Below are positions 52,512 to 60,234 of a DNA stretch of 64,000 nucleotides, one piece after another. Every line of letters starts with the position of its first letter. Position 1 is the stretch's first letter. Made by a program: the position numbers and the translations under genes. A model generated the notes under the pieces. That model was given only the letters and a program-made list of their open reading frames with translations. It was not told the origin of the DNA and did not search any database. Origin of the DNA: Bradyrhizobium sp. LHD-71 (GTDB lineage: Bacteria > Pseudomonadota > Alphaproteobacteria > Rhizobiales > Xanthobacteraceae); the NCBI RefSeq assembly GCF_031157255.1, contig NZ_JAVIFX010000007.1, forward strand, positions 124,001 through 188,000, given 5' to 3'.

Positions 52512-52683
52512 TATCAACTCCGCTTGTTGGTACCTGTGTTAGCTCCAGCGTCTCGGCGCGCCGATGATGCTGCGATCGATGCTTCTTGCCACCAGCGGAA
52601 ACGAATGCTTTTCGCCCGGGAACATGCGTCTAACCCGCTCGCGTTGCAGCGATTCGCTTGTACGCCAGGCGCAGCAGCGCGTG

Positions 52684-52697
52684 TTGACGTCCGTCAA
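52684..52697. promoter_or_regulatory. Fnr-like box 7 (TTGACGTCCGTCAA)
   Basis: It lies between the divergent wzz-like and wzy-like genes. TATATC begins at 52719 (plus) and TACAAG at 52662 (minus), each 35 bases from the box's outer end, so both directions look promoter-competent. Confidence 0.78.
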
Positions 52698-52834
52698 CTC
52701 GGATTTGGATCAATCACCTATATCCGTCTCTAACTGCCGCATTTCCTGGCAGGAGGCTCTGGCAGGCTGCCGAGGCCCTCTTCGAGGGACCTAAGCGCAA
52801 ACCGTCCGTCGGGTGAGGTGGGAGAGGTTCGGTT

Positions 52835-54073
52835 GTGCAAAGCCTGACTGCAAGCAGGGAAGCGCCATACGTTGTTCCCGTATCGATAGCGATCCAGGAT
52901 CTGTTCTTCCTGGCGACCTGCCTGGGGCTCGTATTCCTGAATCTGCTGACGTTCGCTTACCACCTGACCGGCTCGACGCTATTCAATACGCTCAGCAACG
53001 CTGTGAGCCTGCTGCTGATTTCATACTCGGTCTATGTTATATTTGTAGGCAGGGAAGACAGCGGCTTTTACAAGGTTCTTTTGGTGCTCGCCTGTGTTTT
53101 CGTCGGCGCGAGTTATCTGGCGAACTACGGGAGCTTCGAGACATCCGCCGCGATCAAGTACTTGTCGCTCTTTACATTCTACGTCGCGGGCCGAAGCGCT
53201 CCAGGACGTCTGCGGCCAGCTGAGAAGTGGTGCATCTACGCGCTCGCCGTTCTGCCATTCTTATTCAAACTGGTGGGCCAGACTAAAATCTTCGTAGGCT
53301 TCGAGTTTCCCGACGTGTTCGCCTACTTCCCGAACACGAATACGGCAGCGCTTTACTTTGCTGCTTTGTGTTTTTGCCTGTCGCCGTGGTTCGGCAACAA
53401 GATCCTGATACTGCAGTTCATCAACGCTGCGGTGATGAACAGAGCGGGCGCTGCCCTGGCCACCATCCTTGCCATCGGCATGTGGTCCTTCTTCCCGTTG
53501 AGACGAGAAGTGTTCCTCGTCCTATTTGCCCTGGCGATCGCCGGCTCTATTGCCTTCGCGCTTGGAGCAATGGATCGACTGCTGACGGGCCTGGAAAGCA
53601 TGGCTTTGATCTGGAGCCTGAACCCCAGCACGGTCGCCCGCCTCACGTACAAGCAACTGATCGACTTGACCGGAACGACCGACCTCTCGGCTTTCTTCCG
53701 TATCATTCATTGGACGAACATATGGGAGTACTACACTGCGCAAGGGCTCGGAACCTTCTTGTTCGGTTATGGCGCAAACCAGTCTGCTCTCATCGCTTAC
53801 ATACCCATGCCGCCGCACAACGACTACTTGCGGGTCATGGTGGAATACGGGTTTTTCAGCTTTCTGATATTCGTCGTCTTCGTGATCAGCATCGTCATGT
53901 CGCTGAAGATGCAGGCTGCGAAGATCCTCTACACTGTGCTGCTCATCTATTTCTTCTCTGAGAACTTATTGGACAACTTTACATCGATGGCACTGTTTTT
54001 CTCGTATGCCGGTCGGTTTACGTCCGGGCGATCGTCGGACACGGGTGCGCGTAGCCCGCGTTTCGCCAACTGA
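52835..54073 (+). CDS. Wzy-type O-antigen/polysaccharide polymerase
   Basis: The 412-residue membrane protein has about 10-12 hydrophobic segments. The conserved periplasmic loop region includes LFGYGANQSALIAYIPMPPHNDYLRVMVEYGF, with the H-N-x-Y pattern of O-antigen ligase/polymerase (Wzy/WaaL). The start is GTG with GGGAGAGG upstream. It is 13 bases before the first of the two paralogous secreted-type proteins and thus in one operon with it under box 7. Confidence 0.88.
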   Translation: MQSLTASREAPYVVPVSIAIQDLFFLATCLGLVFLNLLTFAYHLTGSTLFNTLSNAVSLLLISYSVYVIFVGREDSGFYKVLLVLACVFVGASYLANYGSFETSAAIKYLSLFTFYVAGRSAPGRLRPAEKWCIYALAVLPFLFKLVGQTKIFVGFEFPDVFAYFPNTNTAALYFAALCFCLSPWFGNKILILQFINAAVMNRAGAALATILAIGMWSFFPLRREVFLVLFALAIAGSIAFALGAMDRLLTGLESMALIWSLNPSTVARLTYKQLIDLTGTTDLSAFFRIIHWTNIWEYYTAQGLGTFLFGYGANQSALIAYIPMPPHNDYLRVMVEYGFFSFLIFVVFVISIVMSLKMQAAKILYTVLLIYFFSENLLDNFTSMALFFSYAGRFTSGRSSDTGARSPRFAN

Positions 54074-54086
54074 ACAGGGGACTTCA

Positions 54087-55439
54087 ATGGACTTCTCGAC
54101 CTCTAACGTAATCAAACAGAACACCCTTGGGCAGAGCGAAGGATTCCCTGTCGGCGTGCCCAAGACGTACAGCTGGTACAAGGGGTGGGACGGCCGAGGG
54201 ATGCAAGCACCGCCTGCCGATTTCACCGCCGTCGAAGGTTGGGGCGCAATCTACCAGCAGGCGGGGGCACCGGCGTATTCGAACCCGGCCGCATCCGTCG
54301 AGGTCGCCAACGCGAAGACGTACATCCACCTGAAAGCGACTGGCCAATGGGTCCTGGTGCAAGACCAGTCAAGCAGCTCGCTCACAGGCGGCCATTTCGT
54401 CCCCGACTTCGTGGGAAATGCTGGGCATGAGATGAAGGTGACGTCACTCGCGGGCGGGGGCGCAACGTTCGCCGCTCCTCCGAGCGGGCATAATGATCAC
54501 TTCTGGTATCAGTCGCGAGGAACCTACGCGGCCGGGACGATCGACAGCGTCTATGTTCAGATGGACATGAGGGTGACCGATCCGAACTTGAACCTGGTTG
54601 CGATCGTCGGTGCCGACTGGTGGCGCGACGCGCACGCCCCCTACCTTGACGACCACAGCAACAACCCAGCCGCCGGCAGCAGCAACTGGGTCAAGCTTTC
54701 GACGGAATGGAAGACCCTTGGCTATTACTCGATGAGCGCCGCAGAGCTTCAGAAGGATCTGCCGCCGTCGTTGCGCGGAGCTGCAACATCGACGCCGCCG
54801 ATCGGCTCCAAGGCAGACAAGACGCCTCCTACGCCGCCCACGATTAGCGGCTTTGCGCTGGATGCCGGAGCGGCCGGGGCAACAAAGGCGAGCGCCTTGA
54901 AATTGTCTGGGACAGCGGAGGCCGACAGCACCGTCACCCTGTTTGATGGGTCGACACAGCTCGGTACGGCGCGTGCGAATGCGAGCGGTACCTGGACTAT
55001 CACGACAGCTCAGTTGTCCAATACGACGTATAATTTTACGGCGACCGCCACGGACGCTGCCGGCAATACCAGTCCGACGTCATCACCATTGGATGTCGAG
55101 CTGGATGCGGTGAGAGCATCGTCGTCTCCATCGTCGCCGTCGCCGAATGATGCCCCCGGTTCGATGAAAAAGTCGTCTGACGCAACATCCGCGACGGCGG
55201 TTCAGTGGGCGAGCCTCGGCGACAACAACGGCGTCCATCAGCCCGGCCCGACCGCTGCGACGCACAGCTACCAGCTCGCCCTCAGACCCGATTCGACAGG
55301 CCCGATCCCACCAATGGAGCTTTTGACCAGCGAGTCCTTCATCTCACTGGCTTTGCTTTTTGGAGCGATCGCCAAAATGACTCGAAATGGCTCGTCCGAC
55401 CGCAAGAGAGGCGAGAGCCGCAATCATAAGCGCAAGTGA
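54087..55439 (+). CDS. Paralogous cargo-like protein A: N-terminal domain, Ig-like domain, hydrophobic tail
   Basis: The 450-residue protein has no signal peptide. Residues about 1-230 form a domain shared with the protein at 56990-59170 (IKQNT, SEGFP-GVP, WYKGW, QAPP, FTAVEGWGA-Y, GADWWR, YLDDHSNNP). An Ig-like repeat follows (about 247-340; LSGTAEADSTVTLFDGSTQLG...ATDAAGNTS). After a Ser/Pro-rich linker the end has a short hydrophobic helix (ESFISLALLFGAIAKM) and a basic tail (TRNGSSDRKRGESRNHKRK), looking like a C-terminal sorting or anchoring signal. The function of the N-terminal domain is unknown to me. It is 13 bases after the Wzy gene in the same operon. Secretion via the type I system in this locus is plausible but unproven. 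Confidence 0.75.
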   Translation: MDFSTSNVIKQNTLGQSEGFPVGVPKTYSWYKGWDGRGMQAPPADFTAVEGWGAIYQQAGAPAYSNPAASVEVANAKTYIHLKATGQWVLVQDQSSSSLTGGHFVPDFVGNAGHEMKVTSLAGGGATFAAPPSGHNDHFWYQSRGTYAAGTIDSVYVQMDMRVTDPNLNLVAIVGADWWRDAHAPYLDDHSNNPAAGSSNWVKLSTEWKTLGYYSMSAAELQKDLPPSLRGAATSTPPIGSKADKTPPTPPTISGFALDAGAAGATKASALKLSGTAEADSTVTLFDGSTQLGTARANASGTWTITTAQLSNTTYNFTATATDAAGNTSPTSSPLDVELDAVRASSSPSSPSPNDAPGSMKKSSDATSATAVQWASLGDNNGVHQPGPTAATHSYQLALRPDSTGPIPPMELLTSESFISLALLFGAIAKMTRNGSSDRKRGESRNHKRK

Positions 55440-55476
55440 TTCTTAGGGGCAGAAGACATTCTGCCGGCCGCGCTTA

Positions 55477-55490
55477 TTGAGGGTCGTCAA
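55477..55490. promoter_or_regulatory. Fnr-like box 8 (TTGAGGGTCGTCAA)
   Basis: One mismatch to the TTGAC arm. It lies 71 bases before the methyltransferase ATG. TACCTT begins at 55512, 35 bases from the outer end. The other side, facing no gene, lacks a matching hexamer. Confidence 0.68.
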
Positions 55491-55561
55491 CTTAGCCGCG
55501 CACGCCGCGGCTACCTTTGCGAACGCATCCAATCCGATTTTGGAAATGCAAAGGACTCGCC

Positions 55562-56509
55562 ATGCACGGAACTGTCTCACTTGTCCGATCTGACGGCGAC
55601 CAGATAAGGCCCGACCTGCTAGAGCTGCTCGCATGCCCAAAATGCCGTGCAGCGCTGACGCAAGGTTCGGGGGGACTGCGATGCACCGGCTGCGCCGCTC
55701 CTTACGAGATCAAGCAGGGCATCCCGGTTCTCGTTCCTGATGACGTCAACACAGTCCATCTGGAGGAAGAACAGAATCTTGCGCTGATGATGAAGTCGAG
55801 AGCGCACCATCCGGAAGAGCAATTCAATCTCGGCCAGTGGAGCCTTTCCAAGCGCGAGTTCTGGGCCATGGTACGCTCGGTCGCGACCGACTCTCCGCCC
55901 AAGCGCTTCGCCAATATTGGCTGCGGCTTTGACCCGAGCTGCGCTGAATTTGAACGCTTGGGCCACACGTTCGTCAATCTGGATCTGGTTTTCGACATGC
56001 TCGCGCACCTAAAGAAGGACTGCGGGGCAGCGTCTTGCGTCAATGGCGATGTAAACCGCATACCGCTCCAGACCGGCGCGTTCGACTATGTCGTCTCTAT
56101 CGATTTAATACATCACGAATGCGAGCGACTTCCCGAACTGCTTGCTTCGTTTCGGGACCTGCTAAAGCCGAAGGGTATTTTGTTTCTGGAGGATCCCAAC
56201 GCCTGGGGTCTCTTCCAAATGGCGAAATCGATCTTCATGCCGCGCTTCGCCTATCGTTCATTGCGATCCGCCTATCACACGTTGAAGCGTTCGGCCCACC
56301 GTCCAGCCGACTATGAGTTTCCCACCAACGTGTGGCGCGTGATGGCCATGCTTCGCGAACTCGGCTTCGAGGACATCAAGTGCTATCCGCATACTGCGTA
56401 TCCAACCGTCAGCGAGCGTAGCCATCGAATTTACCGCGCACTCAGCGGCTCGGAATACGTACGCAAATACCACAATTATCACTACATGCTGAGCGCCGTG
56501 CGTAGCTGA
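55562..56509 (+). CDS. SAM-dependent methyltransferase with N-terminal Trm112-like zinc ribbon
   Basis: The 315-residue protein has an N-terminal zinc ribbon (CPKC and CTGC pairs; ELLACPKCRAALTQ, PYEIKQGIPVLVPDD) and a class I methyltransferase fold: FANIGCGFDPS (SAM-binding), VNLDLVFDML, FDYVVSIDLIHHECERLPELL. The ATG has AAAGGA. Such domain pairs are common in glycan-locus methyltransferases. It lies between the two paralogous cargo-like genes and has its own box. Confidence 0.85.
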   Translation: MHGTVSLVRSDGDQIRPDLLELLACPKCRAALTQGSGGLRCTGCAAPYEIKQGIPVLVPDDVNTVHLEEEQNLALMMKSRAHHPEEQFNLGQWSLSKREFWAMVRSVATDSPPKRFANIGCGFDPSCAEFERLGHTFVNLDLVFDMLAHLKKDCGAASCVNGDVNRIPLQTGAFDYVVSIDLIHHECERLPELLASFRDLLKPKGILFLEDPNAWGLFQMAKSIFMPRFAYRSLRSAYHTLKRSAHRPADYEFPTNVWRVMAMLRELGFEDIKCYPHTAYPTVSERSHRIYRALSGSEYVRKYHNYHYMLSAVRS

Positions 56510-56989
56510 AAAGGATAGGTCATCCTCGGGCTGCTCGTGTCGCGCGAATGCGGCATTGCGGTCAGCCACCTTTAATTCGGTGATTTCTGGAATCTGCCGC
56601 AAGCTAAGCATGGTGATACCGCGCCGCCGTGTTCGCGGCTAAATATTTTGGCCCCACGCTTTTATTTTCGCGGCTCAACCACGCGAATCACCTAAAATAA
56701 TTCCGTAGATACCGTTGCTCATGATGGCAATGAGAGACGTTCGTGCTTGAAAATGGCTGCGGACGTTTTGCCGCGGGCACCAAGATGCTTTTGAACACAA
56801 AGGATTTTGCCGGCTGTTCTGCCGGCATTTTGTGCTTCACGCGCGAATATAAGATCGCAAACACATTAGCGACAAATTGCGTTGTCAGCGTCCCGCCCGC
56901 CTTCGCAGCACGACAGAACTGACGATGCGCCATGTGCAGACAAAGCTCGGCACTTGGGGAATGGCGAAACCAGAAGGGGACTGCTTCTA
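56510..56989. other. Intergenic leader before the second cargo-like gene, with stem-loop
   Basis: About 480 bases without a gene. A stem-loop (TGCCGGC-TGTTCT-GCCGGCA, around 56809-56826) followed by TTTTG could be a weak terminator or a leader RNA element. No Fnr-like box is present, unlike most units in this locus. Confidence 0.45.
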
Positions 56990-59170
56990 ATGGCAATTTC
57001 ACTATCGGAAATCATCAAGCAAAATACTCGCAACTTGAGCGAGGGCTTTCCGGAGGGCGTGCCGCAGAGTTGGGATTGGTACAAGGGGTGGGAGGATTAC
57101 GGCATTCAGGCACCGCCCTCAAACTTCACCGCCGTTGAGGGATGGGGAGCGGTTTATCATCAGGAGGGAACGGCGCCGACCAATCCAAACGCAAACGTCG
57201 AAGTTGCCAACTCCAAGACGTACGTTCATCTCAAAGAGACGAACCAATGGGTTCTGGTCCAAGACCAGTCAAAGCTTCCGATAGCCGGTGCCCATTTCGT
57301 CCCCGACTTCGCGGGGAACGCTGGAAAGGAAATGGATATAACGACTCTGTCGAATGGAGTTGCATCTTTCGACGCACCTCCCGACGGGTACAATGACCAT
57401 TTCTGGTATCAGTCGCGAGGTACCTATCTGGCCGGGACGGTCGATGGCGTCTACGTCCAGATGGATATGAGGGTGACGGAAGCGAATGCGAACGTGGTCG
57501 CCATGGTCGGTGCCGACTGGTGGCGCAATTCCACCGCCCCTTATCTCGACGATCACAGCAACAATCCGGTCGCCGGCAATAGCAACTGGGTCGAGCTTTC
57601 GACGCAATGGAGAACACTCGGCTACTACTCCATGAGCAATTCGGAGTTTCAGAACAATCTGCCGCCTCCGTTGCAGGGCAGTGTCGGCAATCCCCCGTCC
57701 GATCCGGATACCACGGCTCCCGCCACGCCTACCATCACCGGGTTCTCGCCTGACACAGAAACAGTTGGCGATGGTGTCACCAGCGCGAACCGCCTGACTT
57801 TGTCCGGAAAGGCCGAGCCCGAGAGCGTCGTCAAGATTTTCGATGGCTCAAGTCAGATCGGCACCGCAACGGCCAACAAGAGCGGGACTTGGAGCTTTGC
57901 GACCGCACAGTTGTCGAATGCTACGCACAGCTTCAGGGCCACGGCCACGGACGCCGCCGGCAACACGAGCGCAGCGTCGGCGCGGCTCAATGTGCAGGTG
58001 CAGGCCACAAGCACACCCCCACCAAGCAACGGCAATCTCCTGGTCAACGGTTCATTCGAGGCGACAACGGTCGCTGCTGGTGAATGGTCCGGCTCGCAAA
58101 CCCTTCCGGGCTGGACGGCACTCTCCGGCAGCAGGATCGAGCTGTGGAATAACCACGTTGGCGTACGCGCCACCGACGGCTCCAACTTCGGCGAATTGGA
58201 TTTCGGCGGCGCCGAAGACGGTTTCTATCAAACCGTCAAGACCGTCGCGGGACAAAGCTACGATCTTTCCTTTGATTCCCGCTCCAGGCCAGGCTTCGGT
58301 GCTGCGACATCCACGATTGAGGTCTGGTGGAACGACAAGCTGATCGCGAGCGTGCCACCTGGCAGCAACTGGTCGACGTACAGCTTCAAGGTCACCGGCA
58401 CCGGAGGGCAAGACAAGCTCACCTTCCGCGAAGCAGATGGCCAAAGCCGCGACGGCCTGGGCGCGCTCTATGATAATGTCAGCCTGACCGCCGCAAAGAC
58501 GCCCGAGCCGCCGACGAACGGCTCGAACCTTCTCCAGAACGGCTCATTCGAAGCAACGACCGTGGCAGCCCATCAGTGGGACGGGTTCAACTCGCTCCCC
58601 GGCTGGACCGCCGTTGCGGGCGGCATGATCGAGCTCTGGAACAACGTCAACGGTGTGCGCGCCACCGATGGATCGAACTTCGGCGAGCTCGACGTCGTCG
58701 GTGCAAGGGACGGCCTGTATCAAACGGTGCAGACCAACTCGGGCCAGCGGTATGAGCTCTCCTTCGATGCGAGATCACGTCCGGATTCGCCTCCCGCGAC
58801 CGGCACGATCGAAGTCTTATGGAACGATACCGTGGTCGCGCGAGTGCCTCCCGGCGGCGAGTGGGAGACCTACAATTTCACCGTGACCGGCACCGGTGGT
58901 CAGGATCGTCTGACTTTCCGCGAAGCGCAAGGCCAGAGCGGGGACGGGCACGGCGCGCTGTATGACAACGTCAGCCTGGTCGCGGTGAGTTCAACCAACA
59001 GTGCGACTTCGAGTGCCGTCGCCCAGATGGACCGCGCCCTTGACATGATGACGCAATATTCTGCCACAACTCTCGCGGCATCAAACAGTGCGCCGAACGG
59101 CGTATTCAACCAGGCCGGAAGTCAGGACAGCCTCACCCCGACACTGACGCAAACGCATCAGCTCACCTAA
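56990..59170 (+). CDS. Paralogous cargo-like protein B: shared domain, Ig-like domain, two lectin-like repeats
   Basis: The 726-residue protein has no signal peptide. Residues 1-230 match protein A closely (WYKGW, FTAVEGWGA-Y, WVLVQDQSK, GADWWRN, LDDHSNNP). An Ig-like module (about 243-338) precedes two repeats (349-512 and 513-665) of a DUF642/galactose-binding-like beta sandwich: NGSFEATT, PGWT, IELWNN, ATDGSNFGELD, YQTV, Y-LSFD-RSRP, TGTGGQD-LTFREA, GALYDNVSL. The tail (about 666-726) is rich in Ser, Thr, Ala, Asn and Gln with almost no basic residues, as in uncleaved C-terminal type I secretion signals. AGAAGGGGA precedes the ATG. A polysaccharide-binding adhesin or matrix protein is inferred. 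Confidence 0.78.
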   Translation: MAISLSEIIKQNTRNLSEGFPEGVPQSWDWYKGWEDYGIQAPPSNFTAVEGWGAVYHQEGTAPTNPNANVEVANSKTYVHLKETNQWVLVQDQSKLPIAGAHFVPDFAGNAGKEMDITTLSNGVASFDAPPDGYNDHFWYQSRGTYLAGTVDGVYVQMDMRVTEANANVVAMVGADWWRNSTAPYLDDHSNNPVAGNSNWVELSTQWRTLGYYSMSNSEFQNNLPPPLQGSVGNPPSDPDTTAPATPTITGFSPDTETVGDGVTSANRLTLSGKAEPESVVKIFDGSSQIGTATANKSGTWSFATAQLSNATHSFRATATDAAGNTSAASARLNVQVQATSTPPPSNGNLLVNGSFEATTVAAGEWSGSQTLPGWTALSGSRIELWNNHVGVRATDGSNFGELDFGGAEDGFYQTVKTVAGQSYDLSFDSRSRPGFGAATSTIEVWWNDKLIASVPPGSNWSTYSFKVTGTGGQDKLTFREADGQSRDGLGALYDNVSLTAAKTPEPPTNGSNLLQNGSFEATTVAAHQWDGFNSLPGWTAVAGGMIELWNNVNGVRATDGSNFGELDVVGARDGLYQTVQTNSGQRYELSFDARSRPDSPPATGTIEVLWNDTVVARVPPGGEWETYNFTVTGTGGQDRLTFREAQGQSGDGHGALYDNVSLVAVSSTNSATSSAVAQMDRALDMMTQYSATTLAASNSAPNGVFNQAGSQDSLTPTLTQTHQLT
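58034..58484 (+). repeat. First copy of intragenic lectin-like repeat
   Basis: This encodes residues 349-498 of the larger cargo-like protein. It is repeated at 58526-58980, with near-identical blocks coding for the NGSFEATT, ATDGSNFGELD and TGTGGQD regions, showing a tandem domain duplication. Confidence 0.75.
58526..58980 (+). repeat. Second copy of intragenic lectin-like repeat
   Basis: This is the second tandem copy of the preceding domain. The two copies differ most in the surface loops (HVGVRATDG versus NVNGVRATDG) and in the hydrophobic face, and are separated by a short Pro-rich linker (TPEPPTNGS). Confidence 0.75.
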
Positions 59171-59183
59171 GTTGATCGCGACC

Positions 59184-59612
59184 TCAACCGGGACGAAGCT
59201 TCAGCGTTCTTTGAAGGGCGCGAGTTAGCAAGATTCCCGCACAGACCGCGAGAACATCCACAACGAGATCCTGCCAGCGCGCATGCCGCGTTGGCAGGAA
59301 CAGTTGGGTGATTTCGATCGCGAAACAGAAGCAGGTCAGCCCGATGAGCAACGCCATCGTCTGCTGCCGATAGGCAATCGCAAAGGCCACCCCAAGTGCG
59401 CCAAAGGCCAGGATGTGCTCGGCATAGTGCCCGCGCACGACAATCGGCCTTGCGCCGGCGGGAACGACGGTCACGAACAACAAGCCGAGCAGGATTCCCC
59501 AAGCCGCCCATTTCGCGAGCACGTTTATGACATTCGGCAAGTTGAAGACCTTTGTCGCTGCATACCGTTCACCTGTCGCATATTGCGACGCACCCGCCAA
59601 GCCGCAACGCAT
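59184..59612 (-). CDS. VanZ-like membrane protein
   Basis: A protein of 142 residues with four hydrophobic helices of VanZ type (WAAWGILLGLLFVTVVPAGARPIV, HILAFGALGVAFAIAYR, IEITQLFLPTRHARWQDLVVDVLAVCAG). The E-x-x-Q and R-x-D-x-x-D-x-x-x-N/D-like pattern matches VanZ. The start at 59612 is uncertain; upstream sequence is less membrane-like. Converges with the cargo-like gene (13 bases apart). VanZ proteins are often found at the edges of exopolysaccharide loci; function unknown. Confidence 0.75.
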   Translation of the reverse strand: MRCGLAGASQYATGERYAATKVFNLPNVINVLAKWAAWGILLGLLFVTVVPAGARPIVVRGHYAEHILAFGALGVAFAIAYRQQTMALLIGLTCFCFAIEITQLFLPTRHARWQDLVVDVLAVCAGILLTRALQRTLKLRPG

Positions 59613-59755
59613 CAAACGGCTTTGGCCTGTGAAGGAGCTTCCGCATGATTGTGGAATCGCATAGGGCCGAAGCTCGATCGACAGACTCACGACTGAACCT
59701 ACCCAGACGGTCGAGGGACACGACTGGCAGATGATACGTCTTTGAAAGGCCAAGG

Positions 59756-60127
59756 ATGCTGCAGCATTTTTCCCGAAGGACAAAGTCGGACGACTTCCGG
59801 ACACGCTCTGCTGAACGCGACGAGCTCAGCGACAGGAAGACGATTGCCGCGGTCGGCAAGGCGATAGATGAGGCGATCTCAACGCTGAAGGCGGAAGAGG
59901 ACGGACTCAGTCGGCGCTTTGATGAAGCCCGCGACAGGGCCTCGGTTGCGATCGGCACCGAGCATGACGAGTATCTTTCGCGCGAACCGGCCATGCGCGC
60001 GGATTTGCGGCGACTCGAAGAACAAATGAGCCGCGCGACAGCCAGGTTAAGGGCACTGCACGGCACAATCGCGGATTTACAGTCGCTGCGCGCAGTGTTT
60101 CATTCCAAATTCGACGCTTCAGTCTGA
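59756..60127 (+). CDS. Small coiled-coil protein, unknown function
   Basis: The 123-residue, highly charged protein is predicted to be mostly helical (DRKTIAAVGKAIDEAISTLKAEEDGLSRRFDEARDRASVA, then MRADLRRLEEQMSRATARLRALHGTIADLQSL). A GAAAGGCCAAGG stretch precedes the ATG. No family recognised. It marks the right edge of the polysaccharide locus. Confidence 0.55.
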   Translation: MLQHFSRRTKSDDFRTRSAERDELSDRKTIAAVGKAIDEAISTLKAEEDGLSRRFDEARDRASVAIGTEHDEYLSREPAMRADLRRLEEQMSRATARLRALHGTIADLQSLRAVFHSKFDASV

Positions 60128-60234
60128 GCGCGAAAGGGGTCCTGAACCACGGATCCTGAACGCCAGTGGACGACTTTGTTCGGAGTTGTCGGCTACGTCA
60201 CGGTTGACCGTCCTGTGGCGTTGGCAAGTTTACT

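Noticed and set aside
54087-59170. RTX toxin-type calcium repeats (GGxGxD) as evidence of type I substrates
   Set aside because: No run of such repeats was seen in either cargo-like protein or elsewhere, so the type I substrate link stays an inference.
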